A DNA stretch of 64,000 nucleotides from Bergeyella cardium. GTDB lineage: Bacteria > Bacteroidota > Bacteroidia > Flavobacteriales > Weeksellaceae. Location: contig NZ_QYCZ01000001.1 of assembly GCF_003614945.1 (NCBI RefSeq), positions 1,630,001 to 1,694,000 on the forward strand. Reading direction: 5' to 3'. A program made the position numbers and the translations under genes. Every line of letters begins with the position of its first letter. The stretch's first letter is position 1. The notes beneath the pieces are model-generated. The model saw only the letters and a program-made list of their open reading frames with translations, made no database searches and was not told where the DNA came from. Below, piece by piece: positions 19,476-28,511 of the stretch.

Positions 19476-21152
19476 ATGGACGAAGAAAAAAAATCCCTCA
19501 ATTTCATTGAGCAAATCATAGAAGAAGATGTAGCAAACGGGCTTAGCCCTGATAAAATCCGTTTTCGTTTCCCACCAGAACCTAATGGCTATCTGCATAT
19601 CGGGCATACGAAGGCTATTTGTATCAACTTTGGTTTGGGTGAAAAATATAACGCTCCCGTAAACCTCCGCTTCGATGATACCAACCCAGAAAAAGAAGAG
19701 CAGGAGTTTGTAGATTCCATAAAGAAAGATGTAGAATGGCTCGGCTTTAAGTGGGATAAGGAGCTCTACGCTTCGGATTACTTCCAGCAGCTTTATGACT
19801 GGGCAGTAAGGCTCATAAAAGAAGGGAAAGCCTATGTAGATGAGCAACCCTCTGAACTCATTACCGAACAAAGGAAAAACCCTACAGAACCTGGTATAGA
19901 ATCTCCGTACAGAAACCGCCCTATCGAGGAGTCTCTCGACCTTTTTGAGCGAATGAAGAAGGGAGAGTTTGAAGAAGGGGCAATGTCTCTCCGTGCAAAA
20001 ATAGATATGACCTCTCCCAATATGAATATGAGAGACCCTGTGATGTATCGTATCTTGAAGAGGCCTCACCACAGGACGGGCACAAGCTGGAAAATCTATC
20101 CTATGTACGACTGGGCACACGGCGAGAGCGATTATATAGAACAAATCTCCCACTCGCTTTGCTCTTTGGAGTTTGAAAACCACCGTCCGCTCTACGATTG
20201 GTACTTAGACCAAGTATATACCGAAGGAAATGTCCGAAACAAACAGCGTGAATTTGCCCGAATGAATGTAACCTATATGATTACTTCTAAAAGAAAGCTC
20301 CAAAGACTGGTGGCAGAAGGAGTGGTTACAGGCTGGGACGACCCGCGAATGCCTACCGTCTCTGGACTTAGACGCAAGGGCTATACACCGGCTTCCATCC
20401 GAAACTTTATCGAGCGGGTAGGTGTAGCAAAAAGAGAAAACCTGATAGACATCCAACTATTGGAGTTCTGCGTAAGGGAAGACCTCAACAAAGTGGCAAA
20501 AAGAATGATGGTCGTAATGAACCCCATCAAGCTCATCATAGAAAACTACCCAGAAGGAAAAGCCGAATGGGTAGAAACAGAAAACAACCCCGAAGACGAG
20601 AACGCTGGAACAAGGCAAGTACCTTTCTCCCGAGAGATTTATATAGAAAGAGAGGACTTTAAAGAAGAAGCCGATAAGAAATTCTTCCGATTGAAACTCG
20701 GTGGCGAGGTAAGGCTTAAATCTGCCTACATCATCAAAGCAGAAAGGGTAGAGAAAGATGAGCAAGGCAATATAACGACCATCTACGCTACCTATGACGA
20801 GAAATCCAAGTCTGGAAGTGGCACAGAAGAAAGTCTAAGAAAAGTAAAAGGAACACTGCACTGGGTTTCTGCAAATCACGCCCTGCCTGTGGAAGCGAGA
20901 GTCTATGACAGACTTTTCACTACCGAACAGCCAGATGCAGAAAAGGAAACTGACTTCCTAGAGTTTATAAACCCTGAATCTCTGAAAGTGGTGACTGCCT
21001 ATGCAGAACCAGCACTTAAAGAAGTGAAAGTAGGCGAGCCGCTCCAATTTCAGCGAATAGGCTACTTTACCAAAGATGAGGACAGCACGGAAGAAAAATT
21101 GGTGTTTAACCGAACCGTTACCCTAAAAGATTCTTACAAACCCGCGAATTAA
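19476..21152 (+). CDS. glnS: Glutaminyl-tRNA synthetase
   Basis: The 558-residue class I synthetase has the HIGH motif in FPPEPNGYLHIGHTKAI (about residues 30-46), the catalytic-domain stretch VNLRFDDTNPEKEEQEFVDS and a KMSKS-like loop MITSKRKLQRLV. The C-terminal beta-barrel anticodon domain is present (RAYIIKAERV-like region). It charges tRNA-Gln directly, which implies no need for the GatCAB glutamine route. The substrate tRNA-Gln(UUG) gene lies at 46.95 kb in this window. Confidence 0.95.
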   Translation: MDEEKKSLNFIEQIIEEDVANGLSPDKIRFRFPPEPNGYLHIGHTKAICINFGLGEKYNAPVNLRFDDTNPEKEEQEFVDSIKKDVEWLGFKWDKELYASDYFQQLYDWAVRLIKEGKAYVDEQPSELITEQRKNPTEPGIESPYRNRPIEESLDLFERMKKGEFEEGAMSLRAKIDMTSPNMNMRDPVMYRILKRPHHRTGTSWKIYPMYDWAHGESDYIEQISHSLCSLEFENHRPLYDWYLDQVYTEGNVRNKQREFARMNVTYMITSKRKLQRLVAEGVVTGWDDPRMPTVSGLRRKGYTPASIRNFIERVGVAKRENLIDIQLLEFCVREDLNKVAKRMMVVMNPIKLIIENYPEGKAEWVETENNPEDENAGTRQVPFSREIYIEREDFKEEADKKFFRLKLGGEVRLKSAYIIKAERVEKDEQGNITTIYATYDEKSKSGSGTEESLRKVKGTLHWVSANHALPVEARVYDRLFTTEQPDAEKETDFLEFINPESLKVVTAYAEPALKEVKVGEPLQFQRIGYFTKDEDSTEEKLVFNRTVTLKDSYKPAN

Positions 21153-21177
21153 TAATTAACTAAAAAATACCCAAAAG

Positions 21178-21200
21178 TGCTGAGGAGGCTTTTCTCAGCA
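21178..21200 (+). terminator. Hairpin after glnS
   Basis: TGCTGAG (21178-21184) pairs with CTCAGCA (21194-21200). There is no strong U-tract, so it is either a weak terminator or a processing stem before the HAD gene. Confidence 0.45.
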
Positions 21201-21233
21201 ATTCTTAATTTTACCAGAATAAAATAGAAAACT

Positions 21234-21833
21234 ATGAAGAATATTATCTTTGATTTCGGAGGAGTGCTCGTAGACTGGAACCCTCGATATATGTACAGAA
21301 AACACTTCCAGACGGAGGAAGAAATGGAGTTTTTCCTTAAAAATATCTGTAATGATGAGTGGAATGCCGAGCAAGATAGAGGCCGCCCCTTTGCAGAAGC
21401 CATAGCCCTCCTCCAAAAGCAGTACCCTAGCTATGCCGATAAAATTGCCCTATACTGGGACAAATGGGAAGAAATGCTAAAAGATGAAATACACGGCACA
21501 GTACAGATTCTCCACGAATTAAAGGCTCACTACACCCTCTACGGACTTACAAATTGGTCAGCTGAGACCATAGATTTTGCCTTCCAGCGGTTTGATTTCT
21601 TCAAAGAATTTCGTGGAATTTTAGTTTCTGGCAGAGAAAAACTCATCAAACCTGACCCAAAAATCTTTCAGCTCCTCTTTCAGCGGTTTAATATATCACC
21701 CTCCGAAAGCCTTTTCATAGATGATAATGAAGCAAATATAAAAACAGCAAAATCACTTGGCTTACAAGGAATTCTCTTTAAAACCCCCACACAGCTAAGA
21801 CAAGATTTAGAGGCGATGAAGCTACTTTCGTAA
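21234..21833 (+). CDS. HAD-family phosphatase (subfamily IA)
   Basis: The 199-residue protein has the nucleophile motif IIFDFGGVLVDWNP (Asp 7), a four-helix cap at about 15-85, motif II YGLTNWS, the Lys region REKLIKPDPKIFQ and the acidic motif IV SLFIDDNEANIKTA. It belongs to the FDFGGVL group related to epoxide-hydrolase N-terminal/FMN-phosphatase proteins. It is cytosolic and the substrate cannot be told. It lies 81 bases after glnS on the same strand. Confidence 0.85.
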   Translation: MKNIIFDFGGVLVDWNPRYMYRKHFQTEEEMEFFLKNICNDEWNAEQDRGRPFAEAIALLQKQYPSYADKIALYWDKWEEMLKDEIHGTVQILHELKAHYTLYGLTNWSAETIDFAFQRFDFFKEFRGILVSGREKLIKPDPKIFQLLFQRFNISPSESLFIDDNEANIKTAKSLGLQGILFKTPTQLRQDLEAMKLLS

Positions 21834-22076
21834 ATTTTTATTGTACTGTTTTGTTTAAGCCTACTATTCAGTTGGCTTTATTCATCATATTCTAATGATG
21901 ATTTTAATAGCTTTAAAATTGGATTTCCTTTCACCATCTATTACGAATTTCATATTGATAAAAATAAATAATTCAGCTACTTACCTATAAACTTACTGAA
22001 AAATATCATCATCTTTCTTATCGGCAGTATTATTCTGGTCAGGCTTTTCATCAAAAAAAATCATAAGAAAAAGTAA
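21834..22076 (+). pseudogene. Broken small membrane-protein gene
   Basis: Directly after the HAD stop and in the same frame the sequence reads LFCLSLLFSWLYSSY, then FKIGFPFTIYYEFHIDKNK and a TAA at 21969-21971. Still in frame it continues FSYLPINLLKNIIIFLIGSI and ends at TAA 22074-22076. Two membrane segments around a single in-frame stop, with no start codon at the front, suggest a decayed gene of about 80 residues. The family is not recognised. Confidence 0.5.
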
Positions 22077-22149
22077 AAGCAGAGAAGCAATACCCTCATT
22101 ATAACATCAAAAAAGATTTTTCTTACTTTTGGAGGGTTAATTTTTCGCT

Positions 22150-22494
22150 ATGCTCAATATCAATCTACCCGATAAACTCTACTACTCCATAGGTGAGGTG
22201 GCCAGAGCCTTTGATGTAAATCCCTCGCTTATACGCTATTGGGAGAAACAATTCCCTATTCTTCAGCCCAAAAGAAATAGGAAAGGAAACCGATACTTTA
22301 CTCCAGAGGACATTAAAAACCTGAAGATGATCTACTACCTCGTAAAGGAGAAAGAATATACACTCGACGGCGCGAGGATAGCCCTCACCACCAATGCAAA
22401 ACTCTCCGAGACCGTCTCTATGATTGATAGGCTCAATTTTGTAAGGGCAGAGCTCATCAAACTGAAAGAATCTCTAGTTGATAAACCCGAATAA
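22150..22494 (+). CDS. MerR-family transcriptional regulator
   Basis: The 114-residue protein has a MerR winged helix at residues 5-75 (YYSIGEVARAFDVNPSLIRY, WEKQFPILQPKRNRKGNRYF) and a short C-terminal helix. No effector-binding domain or metal-binding cysteines are present, as in small MerR-like proteins common in Flavobacteriia. The next gene starts 12 bases downstream and may be co-transcribed. The target is unknown. Confidence 0.85.
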   Translation: MLNINLPDKLYYSIGEVARAFDVNPSLIRYWEKQFPILQPKRNRKGNRYFTPEDIKNLKMIYYLVKEKEYTLDGARIALTTNAKLSETVSMIDRLNFVRAELIKLKESLVDKPE

Positions 22495-22506
22495 AACCCT
22501 CAATAA

Positions 22507-23820
22507 ATGCAAACACCACTATCACTTTCCGTCAGGCTCAAACAGTTAGTTTGGCTGATAAGTCTTGCTACCATTCTAGGATTACTACAAATTGGTTTTT
22601 GGGCGTTTCAAAACTCATCAAAGACTGAGATACCTGCACTGAAATTCATTAACCCTGAGACTGAAAATATTCCCCAAAACCTTTCCGAATTTAATCCCAA
22701 TGAATTGGATAAAGAAGATTGGATAAAGCTCGGTTTTACGGAGAAACAAACCCAAACCATTCTTAAATATAAGGAAATAGTGGGCGGTGAGTTTCGCTCC
22801 AAAGAGCAGTTCAAGAAATGCTATGCCCTCTCCGAAGAGAAATACAACGCACTGAAGGACTACATCCTCCTGCCCGAAAAAATTCAATACAACAATAATA
22901 CCTACAAAAAAAGGTCAAGAGAGCTGAGTATCAAAGGGAGGTTCAACCCTGACCACTACAGCCAAAAAGATTGGGAAGCAATGGGCTTCTCCGAAAAGCA
23001 ATCAATGGCAATTTTAAAATATAAGGACTACTTGGGAGGCAGTTTTGTGAGCAAAGAGAAGTTTAAAGAATGTTTCATCATCAGTGATGAAAACTATCAA
23101 AAGCTCTCGCCTTACCTCATCTTACCCGAAAAAACTCCCGAAAATTTCCAAAAATCTAAAAATGAAAAACCGAAGATTACCCTTCAAAACTTTGACCCAA
23201 ATGACTTGAGCCAAGAAGACTGGCAAAAGCTTGGCTTCTCCGAAAAGCAGTCTGCTGTTATCATTAATTATAAAAACAAAAAACTCGGTGGTGCTTTCAA
23301 AACACTGGAAGACATTAGAAACTGTTTCGTTATCTCCGAACAGAAGTTTGAAGAATTAAAGCCTTTCATCCGGCTAAAACCACAGAAAAATACAACTGAA
23401 AGCATAGCTCCAGCTCAGATTTCAGAGACCGATTTCACAAAAGTGGATTTAAATAAGATTAGCTTTGACCAGCTTATAGAGTTCGGGTTTGATAAAAGAG
23501 CAGCAAGCTCTTACTTGGGCTTTAGAAGGAAACTCGGTGGCTTTGCCGATAAAAAGCAAATCTTAGACACCTATAATATAGATAAAGCATTGACCGAAAA
23601 ACTCATCTCTACCTGTTACCTCGATGATTCTTCGGTAAAGAAATATTCGCTACTCAATGCACCAGAAGACTGGCTAAAAGACCACCCGTACTTTAAATAC
23701 TCCGCAGATAAAATCATCTACTACCGTATCTCTACAAACGACGAAAAAAAGATATGGAAACTCCTTAAACTAAAACCAGAATACGAGCAGAGAATGAAGC
23801 TCTACATCATTCCCAATTAG
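22507..23820 (+). CDS. Membrane-anchored helix-hairpin-helix repeat protein
   Basis: The 437-residue protein has one N-terminal membrane segment (residues about 14-33). Four ComEA/T2SK-like HhH repeats follow, each of the pattern FNPNELDKEDWIKLGFTEKQ followed by ILKYKEIVGGEFRSKEQFKK. A final basic segment ends in KLKPEYEQRMKLYIIPN. HhH repeats usually bind DNA, and the anchored form resembles flavobacterial ComEA-like proteins of the periplasm. A role in DNA uptake is inference only. It is transcribed with the MerR-type gene. Confidence 0.75.
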   Translation: MQTPLSLSVRLKQLVWLISLATILGLLQIGFWAFQNSSKTEIPALKFINPETENIPQNLSEFNPNELDKEDWIKLGFTEKQTQTILKYKEIVGGEFRSKEQFKKCYALSEEKYNALKDYILLPEKIQYNNNTYKKRSRELSIKGRFNPDHYSQKDWEAMGFSEKQSMAILKYKDYLGGSFVSKEKFKECFIISDENYQKLSPYLILPEKTPENFQKSKNEKPKITLQNFDPNDLSQEDWQKLGFSEKQSAVIINYKNKKLGGAFKTLEDIRNCFVISEQKFEELKPFIRLKPQKNTTESIAPAQISETDFTKVDLNKISFDQLIEFGFDKRAASSYLGFRRKLGGFADKKQILDTYNIDKALTEKLISTCYLDDSSVKKYSLLNAPEDWLKDHPYFKYSADKIIYYRISTNDEKKIWKLLKLKPEYEQRMKLYIIPN

Positions 23821-23828
23821 GTAAAGCT

Positions 23829-24527
23829 CTACTCTGCTTCGGAGAAAAGGAAATCATTGGTTAGATAATCCGATGACGCTTCCTCTACTGAATACGCTCC
23901 AATTTTGGTGCGCCTAAGAGCAGTAAGATATGCCCCCACCCCGAGCTCCTGACCGATATCGTGAGCCAAACTGCGGATATAAGTACCCTTAGAACAACCA
24001 ACAGTAAAAGACACCAGCGGAAGGCTAATCTCCACATCCTTTATATAATGTATAGTTGTTTTCCTCGTTTTCATCTCTATGGATTGCCCTGCCCTTGCGA
24101 GGTCATACGCCCGCTCGCCATCTATTTTAAGCGCAGAGAATACTGGTGGCCGCTGATCTATCTCCCCAATAAACTTACCTAATGCAGCAGAGATATTCTC
24201 CTCCGTAATATGAGTATAATCTCGGTGAAGGATTTCAGGTTTTTCAGTATCATAAGACTCGGTTTGTACTCCGATTTTTATCTCTGCACGATATTCCTTC
24301 TCCGCATCTTGGATGAGGGGAATCTGCTTAGTAGCTTTACCCGTACAGACGATAAGCAAGCCCGTAGCCTTAGGGTCTAGCGTACCTGCGTGCCCTACTT
24401 TTATCTTTCTCAGCTTGAACTCCCTTTTCAGCTTGAACTTTATCTTATTCACTGCCTGAAAGCTCGTCCAATCCAATGGTTTATCTACCAACAGCACCTT
24501 GCCCGCCTGTATATCTTCTATCTGCAT
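23829..24527 (-). CDS. truB: tRNA pseudouridine-55 synthase
   Basis: The 232-residue protein has the TruB start LVDKPLDWTSFQAVNKIK and the catalytic motif VGHAGTLDPKATGLL, whose Asp attacks the uridine. RPPVFSALKIDGERAYDLAR and GTYIRSLAHDIGQELG follow. It makes pseudouridine 55 in the T-loop of tRNAs. It is the last gene of the ftsX-DUF3098-uppP-truB unit, 16 bases after uppP. Confidence 0.95.
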   Translation of the reverse strand: MQIEDIQAGKVLLVDKPLDWTSFQAVNKIKFKLKREFKLRKIKVGHAGTLDPKATGLLIVCTGKATKQIPLIQDAEKEYRAEIKIGVQTESYDTEKPEILHRDYTHITEENISAALGKFIGEIDQRPPVFSALKIDGERAYDLARAGQSIEMKTRKTTIHYIKDVEISLPLVSFTVGCSKGTYIRSLAHDIGQELGVGAYLTALRRTKIGAYSVEEASSDYLTNDFLFSEAE

Positions 24528-24543
24528 TTTGATTTTTTAAGCA

Positions 24544-25368
24544 TTAAACCTGTTGTTTCAGGTAGAAATAAATGTATAAAGCGATGCCAACAAAGATTCT
24601 GTACCAGCCCCAAGGTTTAAAACCATATTTATTGAGCAGGCTGATAAAAGTTTTAATCGCAATAAGCGCTACCACAAATGCCACTACATTCCCAAGGATA
24701 AAGACCATAATATTTTCAGAAGAAGAGAGAATCATCTCATAGCCTTTCATAGGAGTTGGGGTTTCTTTTCCCCAAGTTTTTACAAAAACCGAATAAACGG
24801 TAACAGCAAGCATTGTAGGAACTGCCAAAAAGAAAGAGAACTCTGCAGCCGCCTTTCGGGTAACGCCCTGCACCATCCCCCCAATAATAGATGCTGCGGA
24901 GCGGCTGGTACCAGGCATCATTGCGAGACATTGCCAGAAACCTATCGCCACAGCGGTTTTAATGGGCATTTGCTTTTCATCTTCTATCTTCGGATTTTTA
25001 AACCAAGAGTCGGCAAAAAGCAATACCACTCCCCCAAAAACCAAAGCCGATGAAATGGCAATCTGATTCCCTAAAACAGCTTCTATTTTATCATCGAAGA
25101 GGTAGCCGAGAATTAAAGCGGGGATAACCGCAAAGGTGAGTTTTACATAAAGCTGAAGATTGTTTAAATCAAAAAACTTCTTCCAATAAGCCACTACCAC
25201 AGAGAGAATAGCCCCAAACTGAATAGAAACCTGAAACATCTTGAGAAATTCTGTTTCCTCCATTCCCATCATATTTGCAGCAAAGCCCATATGCGCGGTG
25301 GAAGAAATCGGAAGATATTCGGTAAGCCCCTCTACAATAGCAATGAGAATTGATTTGAGTAAATCCAT
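24544..25368 (-). CDS. uppP: Undecaprenyl-diphosphate phosphatase
   Basis: The 274-residue polytopic membrane protein has both UppP/BacA motifs: VEGLTEYLPISSTAHM (residues about 13-28) and the MPGTSRSAASIIGGM loop. It removes a phosphate from undecaprenyl diphosphate to recycle the lipid carrier of cell-wall synthesis, and its activity lowers bacitracin sensitivity. Confidence 0.95.
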   Translation of the reverse strand: MDLLKSILIAIVEGLTEYLPISSTAHMGFAANMMGMEETEFLKMFQVSIQFGAILSVVVAYWKKFFDLNNLQLYVKLTFAVIPALILGYLFDDKIEAVLGNQIAISSALVFGGVVLLFADSWFKNPKIEDEKQMPIKTAVAIGFWQCLAMMPGTSRSAASIIGGMVQGVTRKAAAEFSFFLAVPTMLAVTVYSVFVKTWGKETPTPMKGYEMILSSSENIMVFILGNVVAFVVALIAIKTFISLLNKYGFKPWGWYRIFVGIALYIYFYLKQQV

Positions 25369-25393
25369 TATCAGTTTTTGTTTTTACGATAAA

Positions 25394-25675
25394 TTATTTC
25401 TTTTTGAGAATAGCATAAACCTCCACGATAAATCCTGAAATAACGAGCAGAGGCGCAATCCTAATCCGCCTGATAGAGAAAATATCCTCATTCCAATAGT
25501 TGGGATTAAGCGTACCATCGGGTTGTGTATTGGCATCATTGCCCAGCATTAATAAAAACCCAAGAGCAATCAGCCCCAGCCCTATCAGCATCCATTTATA
25601 ATTCTCCCTCCCAAAATAGAAGCCCTGATTTTGGCTCTCCTTAGCCTCTTTGGAAATAGCTTTATCATTTTTCAT
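25394..25675 (-). CDS. DUF3098 membrane protein
   Basis: I chose ATG at 25675 (93 residues, MKNDKAISKEAKES). A longer frame upstream to 25726 adds a poorly conserved tail. The protein has two membrane helices, with YKWMLIGLGLIALGFLLMLG and then the cytoplasmic/periplasmic loop NPNYWNEDIFSIRRIRIAP before a second helix. This is the Bacteroidetes-only DUF3098 family, which is always near ftsX and uppP. Function unknown; its neighbours suggest cell-division or envelope work. Confidence 0.85.
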   Translation of the reverse strand: MKNDKAISKEAKESQNQGFYFGRENYKWMLIGLGLIALGFLLMLGNDANTQPDGTLNPNYWNEDIFSIRRIRIAPLLVISGFIVEVYAILKKK

Positions 25676-25737
25676 TACCAAGATATTAATAGAAAAAGAG
25701 ACATAAGACCCGTTCCTATGCCTCATTAAAATCGTTT

Positions 25738-26640
25738 TTAGTTATAGTAGAGCTCATCTACGCTCGTTCTAAGGAACCTCCAAGTAGCAATTACAGTGCT
25801 GAGTACCGTAATGAAAACACCAATACAGAAGATAAGGAGGATGAGGTAAGAATACTGAGTAATGTCCTGCTCAGAATACCTCTCGCCAATCTGCAATGTG
25901 AAGTAATACCACACACCAAAGAGTGCTGCCGTACCGATAATAGCTCCGATAAACCCCAAAACCACCGCTTCCTTTACAAATGGTTTTAAGATAAATCTCC
26001 TCTTTGCTCCTACGAGCTGCATCGTCTTGATGATAAACCTCTTTGAGAATATTTTAAGGCGAATAGAATTATTAATTAACACAATGGCAAGGACTAAAAA
26101 CAGAAGAGAAAAACCAAAAATCCACTTCAAAATGCGGTCTAAATTATTATAAACCTCCATCATAAGGGTACTGTCGTTCTTAACCTCCACTATACCTTTC
26201 ACAGCAGAAATCTGCTTAATAGCAGCATTAATCTTAACAGGGTCTATATATTCTGGCTTTAGGGTAACCTCCACAGATGACGGATAAATGAGCTTCTCAA
26301 ACAGCGCATCCGAATCTACTCCCAAGCCTGCTTTCGCTTCCTGAACCGCCATCTCTCGGCTAATATATTTCGCCCTTTTCACAGGCTGAAGCTGCTGAAT
26401 CTTCTCCAAAGCCTCCTGCTCCATTTGATTGATTTTAAGAGAATCCTTTTCATCATAATCATTATCAAAATATGCACTCACCACAAGCTGCTCCTTGATA
26501 TAATCCGAATACTTCTGAGCCTTGATGAGAATCAAACCCATCAACCCCAAAAGAAAGAGCACCAATGCAATGGAAATAACCACCGTAATGTTGCTCGAAC
26601 GAAGCCTCTTTCTATTAAAATCATCTGCTGTCTTAGCCAT
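25738..26640 (-). CDS. ftsX: Cell-division ABC permease FtsX
   Basis: The start is at ATG 26640 (300 residues, MAKTADDFNRKRLRSS). The longer in-frame ATG at 26724 begins inside the repeat array and adds a Cys-rich tail. Topology is FtsX-like: a first helix (VVISIALVLFLLGLMGLILI), a periplasmic domain, then three helices with KRFIIKTMQLVGAKRRFILK. With FtsE it regulates peptidoglycan amidases at the septum. It heads the operon continuing to truB. Confidence 0.9.
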   Translation of the reverse strand: MAKTADDFNRKRLRSSNITVVISIALVLFLLGLMGLILIKAQKYSDYIKEQLVVSAYFDNDYDEKDSLKINQMEQEALEKIQQLQPVKRAKYISREMAVQEAKAGLGVDSDALFEKLIYPSSVEVTLKPEYIDPVKINAAIKQISAVKGIVEVKNDSTLMMEVYNNLDRILKWIFGFSLLFLVLAIVLINNSIRLKIFSKRFIIKTMQLVGAKRRFILKPFVKEAVVLGFIGAIIGTAALFGVWYYFTLQIGERYSEQDITQYSYLILLIFCIGVFITVLSTVIATWRFLRTSVDELYYN

Positions 26641-26681
26641 CGGTTGAAAATTTTGGCTAAAATACAAAAAAATAATAAAAA

Positions 26682-26844
26682 CCCACTCGCATTGGAAGCA
26701 CTTACACCGTAGCCGGTGGGGCACTCACTCGCGTGGAGAGCAATTAGCCCTTAGCAGGGCAAGCAATTATCCTGTCGGGGCACCCCGAGTTCTTAGTAGG
26801 GCAGGCACCCACTCGCGTGGGGAGCAATTACACCGTAGCCAGTG
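26682..26844 (+). repeat. Mini-hairpin repeat locus B (six or more units)
   Basis: Clear units: CACCGTAGCCGGTG (26705-26718), CACTCGCGTG (26726-26735), GCCCTTAGCAGGGC (26747-26760), CCCACTCGCGTGGG (26808-26821) and CACCGTAGCCAGTG (26831-26844, one mispair). Degenerate ones lie at 26682-26695 and 26770-26803. Linkers alternate AGCAATTA and GGGCAC. It fills the divergent ftsX/rsmA spacer. The sequence after it (TAGCTAATAGCCAAAAGCC) is similar junk to that near menC. Confidence 0.7.
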
Positions 26845-26952
26845 AGACTCTTAATTTGTTTGCCGTTTTTAGCTAATAGCCAAAAGCCAGACGCCAGACG
26901 CCTCTTACTGACCAAAAAGATTTACTTTTGCAGAAATAAATAATCGGCGAGA

Positions 26953-27714
26953 ATGGTAAAAGCAAAGAAGCACCTCGGTCAGCACTTTCTGACGGATGAA
27001 AATATTGCAGAGAAGATTGTAAAAGGCCTATCGGGAAAGGGATTTACCTATGTTTTGGAAGTAGGTCCAGGGATGGGCGTACTCACAAAATACCTTTTAG
27101 CAAAACCAGAGCGATTGCTCCTTGCAGAGATTGATGAGGAGTCTATCTCCTACCTTAAAGACACTTATTCCACACTTTCGGATGCACATTTTAAAGGCGA
27201 TTTCCTGAAAATGGATTTTAGCTTTTGGGGAGATGAGCAAGTAGCGGTTATCGGGAATTTCCCTTATAATATTTCGTCTCAGATTCTTTTTCAGATTATA
27301 GAGCATTACCGCCAAATCCCCGAAATGGTAGGGATGTTTCAGAAGGAAGTTGCCGAGCGAGTGGCAGCACAGCCGAGAACGAAAGACTACGGAATAGTCT
27401 CAGTGATGGTACAGGCATACTACGATGTGAAGTACCTCTTCACGGTTCACGAGAATGTCTTTAACCCTCCTCCAAAAGTAAAATCTGGTGTGATAAGGCT
27501 CGAGAGAAACCCCAAAGAAGGCTTAGAAGGAAATGAGGTGCTGTTTAAAAGTATTGTAAAAACGGGCTTCAACCAAAGGAGGAAGAAACTCTCCAATGCG
27601 CTGAAACCACTCGGCATACCCGAGCATTTAAAAAGCCATCCTTTCCTCGAAAAACGAGCGGAAGAGCTATCGGTAGAGGATTTTATTTCTTTCACCAATG
27701 AATGGAAAGCATAA
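26953..27714 (+). CDS. rsmA: 16S rRNA dimethyladenosine transferase
   Basis: The 253-residue protein starts AKKHLGQHFLTDENIAEKIV, the KsgA hallmark. Motif I is VLEVGPGMGVLTKYL, and motif IV VIGNFPYNISSQIL carries the NxPY active-site loop. It dimethylates two adjacent adenines in helix 45 of 16S rRNA during 30S maturation. The 3' end faces tatD, 8 bases away on the other strand. Confidence 0.95.
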   Translation: MVKAKKHLGQHFLTDENIAEKIVKGLSGKGFTYVLEVGPGMGVLTKYLLAKPERLLLAEIDEESISYLKDTYSTLSDAHFKGDFLKMDFSFWGDEQVAVIGNFPYNISSQILFQIIEHYRQIPEMVGMFQKEVAERVAAQPRTKDYGIVSVMVQAYYDVKYLFTVHENVFNPPPKVKSGVIRLERNPKEGLEGNEVLFKSIVKTGFNQRRKKLSNALKPLGIPEHLKSHPFLEKRAEELSVEDFISFTNEWKA

Positions 27715-27722
27715 AAGCGCTG

Positions 27723-28499
27723 CTAAACCTTTGCCGAAGAAGGCTCAAAAATTCGCTTGGCATTTTGGGTGGTTATCCTATCCACTTCCTCATAGCTGAT
27801 GCCGTAGATATCAACCAATTTTCCTGCGATAAAGCTGAGATAAGCACTTTCGTTTCTTTTCCCTCTATTGGGCACAGGAGCGAGGTAGGGGGCATCGGTT
27901 TCCAAGACGATATTCTCAATAGGAATCTGGCTAAGGTACTGGTCTATCTTCCCATTTTTAAAGGTAACAACGCCGCCAATCCCCAGCATAAAACCGAGCT
28001 CAATAGCCCTTTTTGCCTGCTCGAGGCTCCCACCAAAACAGTGGAATATCCCTCTGAGCTTAGTATGTTTTTTCCTATCCAAGACCTCAAAGACCTCATC
28101 AAAACTATCGCGCCCGTGAATGACGATAGGAATATCGTAATCTATCGCCCAATCGATTTGCTTTTCAAATGCCTTTACCTGAATATCCAGCGTAGATTTA
28201 TCCCAATAGAGGTCAATCCCAATCTCACCAATCGCAGGAAACGCTCTCTGTTTTAGATATTCCTCAACGATTTGGAGCTCCTGCTCCCAAGTTTCTGGCT
28301 TTACTTCACAGGGGTGGATGCCTATCATTGCTTTCACCTGTGGGTATTCTGCCTCTAAGCTGAGCATTTTTTGATGAGTAGTAGAATTGATGGCAGGGAG
28401 GTAAAACTCGGTAACGCCTGCATCTAAGGCTCTCTGGATCACCTCTGCTCTATCGGCATCAAAGTCCTCTGAATAGAGGTGAGTATGGGTATCTATCAT
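27723..28499 (-). CDS. TatD-family metal-dependent hydrolase
   Basis: The 258-residue protein has a TIM-barrel metallohydrolase with MIDTHTHLYSEDFDADR (the HxH metal site), IGEIGIDLYWDKS, VIHGRDSFDE, FHCFGGSLEQA and ETDAPYLAPVPNRG. Such proteins are 3'-to-5' nucleases or related hydrolases in the cytosol. It starts an overlapping-direction run with the GSCFA gene, 12 bases upstream. Confidence 0.9.
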   Translation of the reverse strand: MIDTHTHLYSEDFDADRAEVIQRALDAGVTEFYLPAINSTTHQKMLSLEAEYPQVKAMIGIHPCEVKPETWEQELQIVEEYLKQRAFPAIGEIGIDLYWDKSTLDIQVKAFEKQIDWAIDYDIPIVIHGRDSFDEVFEVLDRKKHTKLRGIFHCFGGSLEQAKRAIELGFMLGIGGVVTFKNGKIDQYLSQIPIENIVLETDAPYLAPVPNRGKRNESAYLSFIAGKLVDIYGISYEEVDRITTQNAKRIFEPSSAKV

Positions 28500-28511
28500 A
28501 AGATTTAGGGT

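Noticed and set aside
26641..26724. Longer FtsX starting at 26724
   Set aside because: The extension is translated from the hairpin array and is Cys/Trp-rich, unlike FtsX N-termini; MAKTADDFNRKR at 26640 is the natural start.
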